Source: Pelobacter sp. UBA6812 (GTDB taxonomy: Bacteria; Desulfobacterota; Desulfuromonadia; Desulfuromonadales; Syntrophotaleaceae). From it: DNA of 41,538 bases. The stretch is taken from assembly GCA_002452265.1 (NCBI GenBank), contig DKEW01000087.1, positions 1-41,538 on the forward strand. Direction: 5' to 3'. The position numbers and the translations under genes were made by a program. Positions 17,901-26,100 of the stretch are shown here, one piece after another; position 1 is the stretch's first letter, and every line of letters begins with the position of its first letter. The notes below the pieces were generated by a model. The model was not told the DNA's origin. It made no database searches and saw only the letters and a program-made list of their open reading frames with translations.

Positions 17901-18629
17901 GACCGCGAACATCCGTTAAATTATTTGAACCCTGGTACTAGCGGTGGTGCGGTTTTAGATCGTTTGTACATGGTTCGTGACCGTGAAAATGATGATAACT
18001 CAAATGCCCCGGCTGTCCTGACCGAGAGTTATCTGGTCGATGTTACGGAAAACGAGTTGCAGCGTGATGACACTACAGCGGCTGAAGCTGATGCTTTGAT
18101 CGACAAGTTGTATAATTATTTGCCGACAGATACTGCCGGTGATCCAAGAAGCGTTTACTATGGATGGTACATCAAGTTGAACGCCAATGATGGTGAAAAG
18201 GTTCTTGCTCCACCGACCGTCTTTGCCAACGTAGCATTCTTTACAACCTATACTCCCAATTCAGCTTCCAGCCAAACGCTAGATCCCTGTGCGGGTGGCA
18301 ACCTGGGTGTGTCCAGGTTATATGCAATTAATTCCAGGACCGGCGAAGCCGTTTATAACTGGTGGTCTGCCACGGGTACTGACGGATTAGGTGAAAACCA
18401 GTCATCAGCAAGCAGTCTCAGGGCCCAATCCGGTGATACCGATAGTCCCGATGTGCTGCGTCGTGCAGACCGCTCGCTCGCTATCGGTCAGGGAATTCCC
18501 TCGGGACTGGTTGTCGTAATCGGCAAGGATGGCAGTACTTCGATCCTTGTCGGTTCGGGCGGTGCATTTCCCAACGTTACTCTTGACGAGATTGAGACGG
18601 TTTATCCCCTTTACTGGATGACATGGTAA
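14979..18629 (+). CDS. pilY1: PilY1-like pilus tip adhesin I (vWA-like head, calcium-binding propeller)
   Basis: This is a 1216-residue secreted protein. ATG 14979 follows AGGGGG and gives a clean signal peptide (MRKIQAIIILATLFVLPQAILA). The N-terminal half starts as a vWA domain (PNILFFID). The MIDAS motif is D51-T-S-K-Q, lacking the second Ser. An insert at about residues 149-214 resembles a CBM5/12-like module (W..NTSYAVGSLVY..KYKC then DGTVSW). The C-terminal half is the PilY1/PilC propeller: FFGSNDGMLHAVYDYNGEE, AFIPPELLDDL and an EF-hand-like loop D701-A-D-G-D-G-T-I-E. PilY1 proteins sit at pilus tips, promote extension and bind surfaces in a calcium-dependent way. Gene position after PilX is typical. 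Confidence 0.92.
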   Translation: MRKIQAIIILATLFVLPQAILAKPDYYYGDSSIYVGGQTSSVKPNILFFIDTSKQMSEAGTSGTYARTATAWPSAGYATNTVYYKSDATYKATNTDMTEVSAGYTTAYNALYNNGNFIGCIDSKGEKCTNKTEDYYTGDYLNWKSSVGTASQWSANTSYAVGSLVYKAGALSTSQKYKCIAAGVSGSSDPFPAAGSVNVTATYTDGTVSWQPQVSLIKVLEYELNNNIFPYLAPLANVGLMEYNSNDQGGAIRLPVAQNTAAALSAKMTSDIVPITQTANAQPLGGALWDAWLYWVGDPTGSSHANSTSNDNAAYSDSPINYWCQNNHIVVLATGATKDNLGTSNPISKMDKDGVLAPSDDYYAPESAYYLYNNLDYEVDDIQARVHTHIIQLMTPIIQQLADAASYGHGTYVNVSQSSQIYDALVDIIMSILEEDTSFVAPVVPASPENRTYSGQRIYLGFFKPMNDEPWMGNLKKFGLSTDNAIVAFNSAGALVNATDSQGYFLTDNSTDPPTPIIRSFWTPDGTYDGGLVDSGGVGGRLKARTSARNIYTYLSGNNVTSDLYNSAHAFTTSNAALTASLMGVSTDTEKNNIIKFVRGYLPDGTTKRNWILGDILHSKPLIVNYANYSFTEANEADAAKNKSIVFFGSNDGMLHAVYDYNGEEAWAFIPPELLDDLQHIQDTTNHYYFVDNSPLAYVHDADGDGTIESGDKVILLFGLRRGGGRNTLTPPASAGDPPPSRGSYYAIDITNPVQPKYLWHINSETSGFGEMGETWSQPRLTKMNIGGVPKIVAVFGAGYDNNEDLRFGNTQTFPPGTSSTTNTSAAPDGFSVGASSVGGNQYQPRGRGLYVVELATLNSTDDGYTPDLSQSGSLIWSATYDASDSELDDMKFSIPSDVLVYDKDLNDYADRFYVVDTGGQLWRFAVEDPSTANWSVKRIFQANTGTADVGRKVFYKPTVTYNYPDVFVYFGSGDREHPLNYLNPGTSGGAVLDRLYMVRDRENDDNSNAPAVLTESYLVDVTENELQRDDTTAAEADALIDKLYNYLPTDTAGDPRSVYYGWYIKLNANDGEKVLAPPTVFANVAFFTTYTPNSASSQTLDPCAGGNLGVSRLYAINSRTGEAVYNWWSATGTDGLGENQSSASSLRAQSGDTDSPDVLRRADRSLAIGQGIPSGLVVVIGKDGSTSILVGSGGAFPNVTLDEIETVYPLYWMTW

Positions 18630-19291
18630 TGAAACGATCTTCAGTTCAAGGCAAATGGAGCCTATTTTTAGTCAGTTTAGTGCTGCTCTGTGGTTACCCC
18701 GTGGGCACGCATGCTGCTAATAAGGGTCCGCAGATTTATGACCTTACTTATAAACCCGCTGCTTTTCATGTGGGCAGCGGAGTCGAAGTGGTTCCCCGGT
18801 TGCTGCATGGATCTGCAAAAAACGTTCGTTATGATTGCAGGTGGTTTGTCGATGGTGAAGAGGTCGAAGGGGTGAATGCGACGTCCTTGTCAGGCGAGCA
18901 TTTCCAGCGAGGGAATATGATTGCCGTTGAAGTCACTGCCGTGCAGGGAGGGCTGCGAGGTGGGGTGGTCAAAAGTGGTGAAGTTCAGGTGTCCAACGCT
19001 CCGCCGGAAATTGTGTCGACACCACCAGAACAGGTGGTCCAAGGAGTATTTGAATACCTGATTGAAACAGTGGATGCGGATGAGGATAGTCTGGATATCT
19101 CCTTGATCAATGCTCCTGAAGGCATGCAACTGGATGCTGATAGTGGGAGGTTAGTCTGGCAAGTGAAACCGGGAACCGAAGGAGTGTTTCCGGTTACCAT
19201 ACGCGTGGAAGACGCTTACGGTGGATGGGCCGGTCAGGAGTTCGAATTGAATCTTTCTTATGGAAAAAGTAAGGATGGGCTGCATGAATAG
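18623..19291 (+). CDS. secreted Ig/cadherin-like domain protein in pilus operon I
   Basis: This is a 222-residue exported protein. The signal peptide ends at about residue 31 (VLLCGYPVGTHA). The C-terminal domain (about 127-212) has the He_PIG/cadherin-like pattern NAPPEIVSTPPE, DADEDSLDISLINAPEGM, LDADSGRLVWQVKPG, FPVTIRVEDAYGG. The middle resembles a second beta-sandwich (RYDCRWFVDGEEVEG). It overlaps the PilY1 stop; ATG 18623 and ATG 18629 are both possible. The next pilin starts inside its last codons. The family name is unknown. I infer a periplasmic or surface accessory of the PilY1 tip, since it has no counterpart in operon II or in the classical fimU-pilVWXY1Y2E set. Confidence 0.75.
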   Translation: MVMKRSSVQGKWSLFLVSLVLLCGYPVGTHAANKGPQIYDLTYKPAAFHVGSGVEVVPRLLHGSAKNVRYDCRWFVDGEEVEGVNATSLSGEHFQRGNMIAVEVTAVQGGLRGGVVKSGEVQVSNAPPEIVSTPPEQVVQGVFEYLIETVDADEDSLDISLINAPEGMQLDADSGRLVWQVKPGTEGVFPVTIRVEDAYGGWAGQEFELNLSYGKSKDGLHE

Positions 19292-19715
19292 CAAAGGATT
19301 TACGTTCATTGAATTGCTTGTGACGGTTGCGATATTATCGATTCTTGTGGCTCTGTCATTTCCGATAACCAGCACGTGGCGGGCAAGTGCTCAAAACAAA
19401 GAGACTGCACGGGAAATATTATCCACCTTGCGTCGCGCTCGTAGCATGGCTGTGCATGATAATCAGACTAAAACGGTCAGTGTCGATCTGGATGCACGAA
19501 CGTATACCCTGGATGGGGAAGTATTATCATTTTCGAATAATGTCAAAATAGAAGCAAAAGTCTTGGTAACCAATGCATGGTCGGATTCAGGCAGCTTCTC
19601 CATTGCTTTTAGACCTCAGGGGTCTTCAAATAAAACGATTTTTATTCGGGTGAATGAGGACCCTGATCTGGAAATTGTGGTAGACTCAAGCGCCACAGGC
19701 TTGGCGCATATGTGA
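19284..19715 (+). CDS. minor pilin, FimT/FimU (GspH)-like (operon I)
   Basis: This is a 143-residue pseudopilin. Leader MNSKG is followed by FTFIE (Glu +5) and a hydrophobic helix (LLVTVAILSILVALSFP). The GspH/FimT pattern TAREILSTLRRARSMAVHDNQTKTVSVDLDARTY follows at about residues 42-76. ATG 19284 is preferred over 19260 and 19275 because AAGGA (19271-19275) is well spaced and the leader becomes short and normal. It overlaps the Ig-like gene by eight bases. In most clusters this gene type comes first, but here it closes operon I. No clear terminator follows. Confidence 0.87.
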   Translation: MNSKGFTFIELLVTVAILSILVALSFPITSTWRASAQNKETAREILSTLRRARSMAVHDNQTKTVSVDLDARTYTLDGEVLSFSNNVKIEAKVLVTNAWSDSGSFSIAFRPQGSSNKTIFIRVNEDPDLEIVVDSSATGLAHM

Positions 19716-20450
19716 TGCTTTGAAGTGGATTCCACAATTTATATAATCTGCTACGGATTTCAGGCTCTGCTTTTGTTGATCGACAACAATATGGATCTTT
19801 TTCAAGAGTGGCAGTTGTCGGTCTTATTTACCTATTGAATTTTAAATTTCTCAATCTCAGAAATTATCTACCCACAATCCTTATGGATGTTTATCCCTTC
19901 GTTGTTATCTCCCTGATCAAGTTTTGAGGGTTTCCGCATCGAACATGTTCCCCCTGCCTTTCTGTTTTATGTTTTTAGTAAAGCATGATTTTTAATAAAT
20001 TGCCATGCTCATAAACTGAAGCAAACTCCGATCACGAACCATCAATTTTTATCAGAAGCATCCTGATTTATCTCTCCCCTGAACACTCCTTCCAAAAGAG
20101 CGCTGCAAGCACTTTATTCAACTATCTGTGGTTGCGTAAACTTTGCGTGTTACATGTGCATGTTTTGCGCGATGGGTCCCATGCGTTTTTGCGTCCCCCC
20201 ATTCTCCCAACGTTTGACCTGAGATTTTAATTGGCTCATGAATTGCAGTGCTTTAACTTTTGTTTAAGGTTTGTGCGCGAGAGACGATCTTTTCCAGCTT
20301 TGACGGCCAAATCAGTTTGTTTTTGCATTCAGGTAGTCTGAAGTCCATTGCAGCATTGGCGTTTTTATGGACGGAAGGCCTTCACAAAATAGCTGCGGCT
20401 TTCAATATGGATCATAGGTCCTGGTAAAAACTCAACAGAGGAGATTGTTG
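19716..20450. other. 735-base AT-rich non-coding gap between the two pilus operons
   Basis: No open frame here has a credible ribosome site or family resemblance; the longest are a few dozen codons. The DNA is visibly richer in A/T than the flanking genes. A -24/-12 promoter match lies at 20232-20247. No U-tract hairpin was found after the 19715 stop, so operon I may end by another route or read through. The upstream part (19716-20230) would be a natural place for activator sites of a sigma-54 promoter. No GEMM-type riboswitch core was recognised. Confidence 0.5.
20232..20247 (+). promoter_or_regulatory. sigma-54 (-24/-12) promoter match for pilus operon II
   Basis: TGGCTC-ATGAA-TTGCA matches TGGCAC-N5-TTGCA with a single change. 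GG and GC have the required ten-base separation. The predicted start is near 20258, giving a leader of about 193 bases before ATG 20451. It lies alone in a long non-coding gap directly upstream of the FimU-like gene. Confidence 0.68.
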
Positions 20451-21002
20451 ATGAAATGTTGCCTTAACAACAAGGGGTTTACCCTGTTGGAAACACTGAT
20501 TGTCATAAGCATCATGGCCGTGACGTTAAGTGTGGCCTATTTCATGATGGGGGGGCGGGGCGTAAGAGCCCGCTTAAAGAGCGAGTCACGTGATATCTCT
20601 AGTTATATGAAGCTGGCCCGTACCGGGGCTATTCGTGATGGAAGGCCATGGGCTATAGAGTTTGATGTTGCCAACCGGCGATACATGATTTTTAACAATT
20701 CTGGAGAAACTTTAGGCTCTGAGAATTGGTCGGACGGCGATGAAACCCTATATCGAAGGGTCGAGTTGCCCGAACAGGTTTCTTATGGCAGCGGACAGGG
20801 TATGCGGCCTGGCGGTTCGAGCCTGCCGGGGGATGGTGTCAGTTTTTCCGCCAACCGTGTTGTGTTCAACCCGAATGGGACGAGTGAGTCGGGAACGGTC
20901 TATCTATCCGATGCCGGCGGGGAAACTTTTGCTGTCAGCAGTCTGGCTACGACCGGGCGGGTAAAGATCTGGACCAATTATGGCTCTGGCTGGTTGGATT
21001 GA
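20451..21002 (+). CDS. minor pilin, FimU/FimT (GspH)-like (operon II)
   Basis: This is a 183-residue pseudopilin. Leader MKCCLNNKG precedes FTLLE (Glu +5) and a hydrophobic helix (TLIVISIMAVTLSVAYFMMGG). The GspH/FimT region follows, with SRDISSYMKLARTGAIRDGRPWAIEFD at about 45-71, and the C-terminal FNPNGTSESGTVYLSDA is typical of FimU/GspH. ATG 20451 is chosen because AGAGGAGA precedes it; an in-frame TTG at 20445 has poor spacing. A G7 tract at 20549-20555 encodes part of the MMGGRG segment just after the helix. It is the first gene of operon II, in the position classical for fimU. Confidence 0.88.
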   Translation: MKCCLNNKGFTLLETLIVISIMAVTLSVAYFMMGGRGVRARLKSESRDISSYMKLARTGAIRDGRPWAIEFDVANRRYMIFNNSGETLGSENWSDGDETLYRRVELPEQVSYGSGQGMRPGGSSLPGDGVSFSANRVVFNPNGTSESGTVYLSDAGGETFAVSSLATTGRVKIWTNYGSGWLD

Positions 21003-21016
21003 TGAGGAGCGCGTTA

Positions 21017-21394
21017 ATGATGATGAACGCTAGGGGGTTTTCCTTGATTGAAGTGATGGTCGCGATAGTTGTTCTGACTATCGGCCTGATCGGTATTGCC
21101 GGTTTGCAGGGTACAGCCATCACCGGGAATCAACACGGCAATACCATGATGCAAGCTACCACGCTGGCTGAGGAAGCAATCGAACAGATACGCAATGCTG
21201 CCTACGATGACATCACCGTCACTAATTTCCCTGAGTTAGAGAGCGGTGTCGACGGATCGATTTACGATCGAGAGATACTGATTGAGAACAATACGCCGCT
21301 CAATGAACTGAAACGTATTACGGTGACCGTTTCCTGGCGCACTCTGCGCCGTCATCAGGTTGTATTGCGTACCATTGTATCCGACGAGGGTTGA
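21017..21394 (+). CDS. minor pilin, PilV-like (operon II)
   Basis: This is a 125-residue minor pilin with leader MMMNARG and cleavage site FSLIE (Glu +5). A hydrophobic helix (VMVAIVVLTIGLIGIAGLQ) ends in the PilV hallmark AGLQ. GAGGAG at 21004-21009 points to ATG 21017; an earlier ATG at 21002 overlapping the previous stop is possible. The residue pattern NTMMQATTLAEEAIEQIRNA fits PilV. It is coupled to the next gene, whose start overlaps its stop codon. It is a paralogue of the first gene of operon I. Confidence 0.88.
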   Translation: MMMNARGFSLIEVMVAIVVLTIGLIGIAGLQGTAITGNQHGNTMMQATTLAEEAIEQIRNAAYDDITVTNFPELESGVDGSIYDREILIENNTPLNELKRITVTVSWRTLRRHQVVLRTIVSDEG

Positions 21395-22500
21395 TGATGA
21401 ATGTGTTCAGATATCGAAGACAGGCCGGGTTTACGCTGATAGAGCTTTTGGTTGCCATGGCCGTTTCCCTGGTTGTTCTATTTGGCGTCCTTAATCTATT
21501 CGACAACAGTCAGCGTTCCTATGTGGTGCAGGAAGATGTGGCTGAAATGCAGCAGAATGTCCGCATAGGAAAGATGTTCCTGGAACGGGATATCCGCATG
21601 GCCGGCGCCGGGATCCCCAATTTTTCTTATGGCGGTATTGCTGTTTATCCTTTTGAGTTTGAAAACAATATTGATGGCACTATCGGCAGGGCGAAGGAGA
21701 TTGTTGATGCCGGCAATATCATTGTTTCAGGGTCAGATTTGTTGGTGGTGCGCTATTACAATTTTGGAGCCGAAAAGTGTGGAGCTGATCCGAGCGGGAT
21801 TAATGATGCGTGCGATGAACTTCCGCAGTTGACTTTGACTTCAGACATGCCGGATACGGCGACGGTGGCGATAGTCGTCGAAGATCTCACGTCGGGAGTT
21901 GGTTGGGATGATGATTGTTACTGTCAGGGGTCCACCTTCACCCAGCCTACGCCAGGGATGCCACTCATTATCACTACCCCGGATGGGTCGCAATCATCTG
22001 TTCTGTTTCTTACCAGTACCTTGCCCGAGTCAGATAAACTCGGCAATGCACCAAACTTCACTTATGAAGGAGTGACCTATCCCAACAAGGTATTGAATAC
22101 CTATCCGGCTGGCAGCACGATTAATTTTTTCCCGCTCGGTGGCATCTATGAGGCGATCTATTCCATTCAGAACCGGGATGGTATTCCCTGTCTGGTGAGA
22201 GATACAGGGGATGGCGGTCAGGTCATCGCCGAATATATTGAAGATCTGCAACTTTCATTCGGACTGGATACCAATGATGACGGCAGTATTGATGCCACGG
22301 TCAGCAGTGCTGATTTGACCAACCTCCAAAAAAATCAGGTGCGCATGGTTACTATGAATCTGCTTGGCCGTTCAGCCCATGAACAAAGGAATTTTGACGG
22401 CCAAAGACCGGCTATGGAAGATCATGGGGCTGGTGCTGCCGACAGTTTCCGCCGCCGTCAGGTCACTGTTACGGTCAAAGTCCGGAACCTGGGACTCTAA
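21394..22500 (+). CDS. pilW: minor pilin, PilW-like (operon II)
   Basis: This is a 368-residue large minor pilin. The N-terminus, up to RRQAG, precedes FTLIE (Glu +5) and a hydrophobic helix (LLVAMAVSLVVLFGVLNLF). The PilW signature EDVAEMQQNVRIGKMFLERD follows at about residues 48-67. Cysteines cluster near residues 127-180 (including the CYCQG segment) and may form disulfides. The start overlaps the PilV stop (TGATG); ATG 21397 is an alternative. It is about 60 residues longer than its operon I paralogue because of a larger C-terminal domain. Confidence 0.9.
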   Translation: MMNVFRYRRQAGFTLIELLVAMAVSLVVLFGVLNLFDNSQRSYVVQEDVAEMQQNVRIGKMFLERDIRMAGAGIPNFSYGGIAVYPFEFENNIDGTIGRAKEIVDAGNIIVSGSDLLVVRYYNFGAEKCGADPSGINDACDELPQLTLTSDMPDTATVAIVVEDLTSGVGWDDDCYCQGSTFTQPTPGMPLIITTPDGSQSSVLFLTSTLPESDKLGNAPNFTYEGVTYPNKVLNTYPAGSTINFFPLGGIYEAIYSIQNRDGIPCLVRDTGDGGQVIAEYIEDLQLSFGLDTNDDGSIDATVSSADLTNLQKNQVRMVTMNLLGRSAHEQRNFDGQRPAMEDHGAGAADSFRRRQVTVTVKVRNLGL

Positions 22501-22501
22501 C

Positions 22502-23146
22502 ATGCGAAATTTGAGAAAGGGCAAACGCATGGCAGCAAAATACATCCATGGTGAACGTGGTGCGGCACTGATTACCGCTTTGATAATCCTTACGCTATTG
22601 ACCTTGATCGGAATTGCCGCCACCAATACATCAATATTGGAGACGATGATTTCCTCCTCGGATCGCTCACATACCGAGGCATTTTATGCCGCCGAAGCGG
22701 GAATCGAGCATTTGCGGCGCAATTTCAAGACGCTGTTTGTTGAAAAGAATGCTTCCCATTTCGCCGCAGGGGTTACGCCGGACTGGGATTTTGTTCTTAA
22801 CGGATCTCAGACCGGTGTTGACGCTGCTACCGATATTACTTACGCAGGCGGTGCTCGCTGGATTACCGGTGGCGACCTTGGTTCGGTATATCTCTACAAT
22901 GTCACCGTGTGGAATAACGACGACGGTGGCGGGGCCACCGACGACACAGATTCAGTGATCTATATGCGCGCTGATGCCCAAGTGCCTAATGGTGGTATTG
23001 CAAGTATTGAAATCAGCCTGTTCGGCGGATCGACTGGAGGCGCGGGCCTCGGTGGATACGGTGCCCAGGAGGGCGCGGGGGCCGGGAAAAATTACAACTC
23101 CAACGATACCAACGCCATCACTGACTTCAGCACCCAGATAAACTAG
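22502..23146 (+). CDS. pilX: minor pilin, PilX-like (operon II)
   Basis: This protein has 214 residues from ATG 22502, or 205 from ATG 22529, which follows AAAGGG. The PilX N-terminal pattern is clear: ERGAALITALIILTLLTLIGIAATN, then ILETMISSSDRSHTEAFYAAEAGIEHL, the standard PilX block of SxRxxxxAFYAAEAGIE. Glu +5 is absent, as expected for PilX. The C-terminal region is glycine-rich (GGSTGGAGLGGYGAQEGAGAG). It lies between PilW and PilY1, 22 bases before the latter, and is probably a tip subunit presenting PilY1. Confidence 0.9.
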   Translation: MRNLRKGKRMAAKYIHGERGAALITALIILTLLTLIGIAATNTSILETMISSSDRSHTEAFYAAEAGIEHLRRNFKTLFVEKNASHFAAGVTPDWDFVLNGSQTGVDAATDITYAGGARWITGGDLGSVYLYNVTVWNNDDGGGATDDTDSVIYMRADAQVPNGGIASIEISLFGGSTGGAGLGGYGAQEGAGAGKNYNSNDTNAITDFSTQIN

Positions 23147-23168
23147 CGACATACTCGGGAGAAGGAAT

Positions 23169-26100
23169 ATGAACGCTTACATAAAACAATGCATACGCAT
23201 GGCAGTCTGTTTGCTGCTGTTGCTGGTAGGTCAGGCGGTGGTCTTCAGTTCTATGGCCCTGGCCAAGAAAGTCTCTGTTCAGTTTGAAGGGACAGGCAGC
23301 GGTGTTGTAGAGGTTAAAGCCACATGGCCGGGCCATTACATAGAAGATACATTTGATAAAGATGGCACGTTGAAAAATGTGGACAAAAACGCATCGGTGG
23401 CGATAAAGGCTACGCCATCCGCTGGGTCGGTATTTTCGCACTGGGGTGGAGTTGTGAGTGGTTCAAACACTTCTGCTTCATTCGATATGGATAAGGACAA
23501 CCAAACGGTTATTGCTTATTTCGACATAATTCCCACTTCGGCGCGGGTTCTTAATCTGACAATGGGCGGACCGGGCAGTGGTTCTGTAAAGTTGCAAGGG
23601 ACTACCCATAATTATACCGCCACCTCGAGTGGCTCGTATGAATTCAACCAAAATGAAGTAGTCACCCTTACGGCGACCGCAAATGCAGGGGCGATTTTCA
23701 GCGGATGGGGTGGCAGTCTGGGCGGTACGACCAGTCCCCAAAATATTACTATGACGGCAGACAAAGCCGTTACAGCTACTTTTTCCTTGCCGCCGGTTGA
23801 GCAACTCTCTTTGACTGTTGATGGCACGGGGAATGGTACGGTGACTCTGTCGGGCTCTTCAGGGGTGCATACCTATGGGGCAACGGCGGTCGGCGGCATT
23901 TATGACTTTTATCTCGATGAGACAGTGACATTGACAGGTGTCCCTGGGGATGAGTCTACGCTTCAATGGGGCGGCGCGGTCAGCGGGACGAGCGGGTCTG
24001 TTTCCCTTTATATGAATTCTAGCGACCAAACCGTTACCGCAACCTTTGGTGCTGCCGATACGCCTTCTGAGGAAATAACTCTGTACCTTACCTTCAGCGG
24101 TGACGGAAGTGGAAGCGTATCTCTGAGCGGTTCACAAGGTAATGCATGCACACTCGATGCTGATGGTAGCTGTGTTTTTTATAACGGCGAGAAGGTCACT
24201 TTCCGCGCCAATGCAGATATCGGGTCTGAATTTGATAGCTGGTCGGGGGGGTTAAGTGGATCTGTAGCCAGTATCGCTGTCATCGTGACCGACGAAGAAA
24301 ATTACGATGCCAGCTTTACCCTTTCGGCAGAAACGACGGTGCCTGGCTGTGGTACCAGTAAATATGCCGATTATTCCGGCGGCTTTGACGCCAGCCATTT
24401 CGAGCTGAATAACGTCAACGTTACCGACGATGGCTATTTGAGGCTGGAGACCGGTGACGATGCCATAGATCCCAACAACATTATTATTCCCTTCGAACAG
24501 GAAGTTTCCGTGACTTTTCTTTACGAAGGTGCCGGATACACAAAAAGCGACTTTGGCTGGATGCTGGCGGCTGATGGCGTAGGAGGGACAAAGCACGAGG
24601 TCTATCAGAATATCAATGATAATAACGGCAACGGTGTTCTCGATGGAGTTGAAGGTGTTGACTATAATGGCGATGGCACGGTTAACGCCCTCGATAACAG
24701 GCGGGTGCTAGGAACGTTCGCTGCGGGCACCGAGCTTGTTTTTTATCTTAAGGTTGATGATGAAGGAAGGACATTCTATACCAAGGATGCTTGGAATACG
24801 GATGACTGGAACGGCTCCTGTACCGGCGATTCCTTTACCAAAACGTACCATTTAGGCCGTGCCTTGACGAGCGAGAGCGGTTGTCAAAAAGACAGTAACT
24901 GGATGACTGCTCCTGCGCTGACACGTCTTTCGGATTTGTTTGATTTGACTTTTGCTGATGATGACATCGCAACCTTACCAATTGTGAGATATGAGCCGTT
25001 CTCGCATGTCATTGTCGGCGCTCCGGGCGATAAACCCAACGAATGGGTTCTTGGGTGGGAGGATCTTGGTGGTGGTGGTGATACGGACAGTAATGACGTC
25101 ATTTTTCAGATCGAACGGCGAACCGGTGGTGTCGCTGAGCTTGAAAGCAGTCAGGCGATCGAGCCGGATGAAGCTGGAGCCTACTATACGGCAGTCCAGT
25201 TTGAGGTGTATGACAACATCCCCTGTAGTGGGCAGACTGATATTAACTATTATGTTTCTATAGACAACGGGGACAATTGGTACGAAATAACCGCCTGGGA
25301 TACTGTGAAGGAATATACTCTGGACAATGGGGAGAAAATCCTAGGCGCGGATGTTTCTTATTGGTCGGCGGGGAGTCCGCAATACACGTATCGGTCCAGG
25401 CGTATCGATTTTGCCAGTCTGGGGATTATTGGCCGGCAGCTGATCTGGAAAGCGGTTTTGACCAGCGAGGAAGAGACCTGCGTGGCAGAGATCGTCGATG
25501 TTAATCTGACCGGTTCTGTAGCCACTCATGCAGATATTTCCCGCGCCTCCCCGGTGGTGCAGGCCAATGTGCTCTATACCGGAAGTTACGAGACCCCTGC
25601 AGCCGATTGGACTTCAACCCAATTGCGCGGTCATTTGCGGGCCATGCGGACTTACGATCCATTGAATACCAATCTCACAGACAATGTTGAACTTTGGGAC
25701 GCGGGTAAAGTGCTGACAGCTGCTGCACCGAGTAGCCGACGTATTTACTATCCTTCGATTACCCTGAACGTTGTTGTAAATGAGGAACTGATCGACCCTG
25801 TTGCAGATGGCGTTGCCGAAGATTTTAGCGGTACTTTTGCGCATTTCCCTGTGCTGGCCGAAAGTGTCAAAATAATCGCGGGTACTGAGACTTTCACCGA
25901 TAAGCATACCGATGTCCTTGAGGGCAGCCTGGGAGGGACCGGCACCATTAATCGCTTTACCGGCGAGTGGGAGATTACCCCTCATGAAGTTTTGACAGCC
26001 GGCATGCCAATTACGGCCAACTATTCTTGGTACAGCGCTTCGTCGACCCTGCAGGCATTTACCGGGGCTAATGTCACCAATGCCTTACTGGATCTTGACG

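Noticed and set aside
20161..20230. short open frames in the 19716-20450 gap
   Set aside because: Fewer than 20 codons or without ribosome sites, and no family resemblance.
19716..20450. c-di-GMP (GEMM) riboswitch in the long intergenic gaps
   Set aside because: Such riboswitches are common in this group, so this gap and the ones upstream of 3030, 13078 and 41484 were searched for the conserved core; no GGGACGCAAAG-type core was seen.
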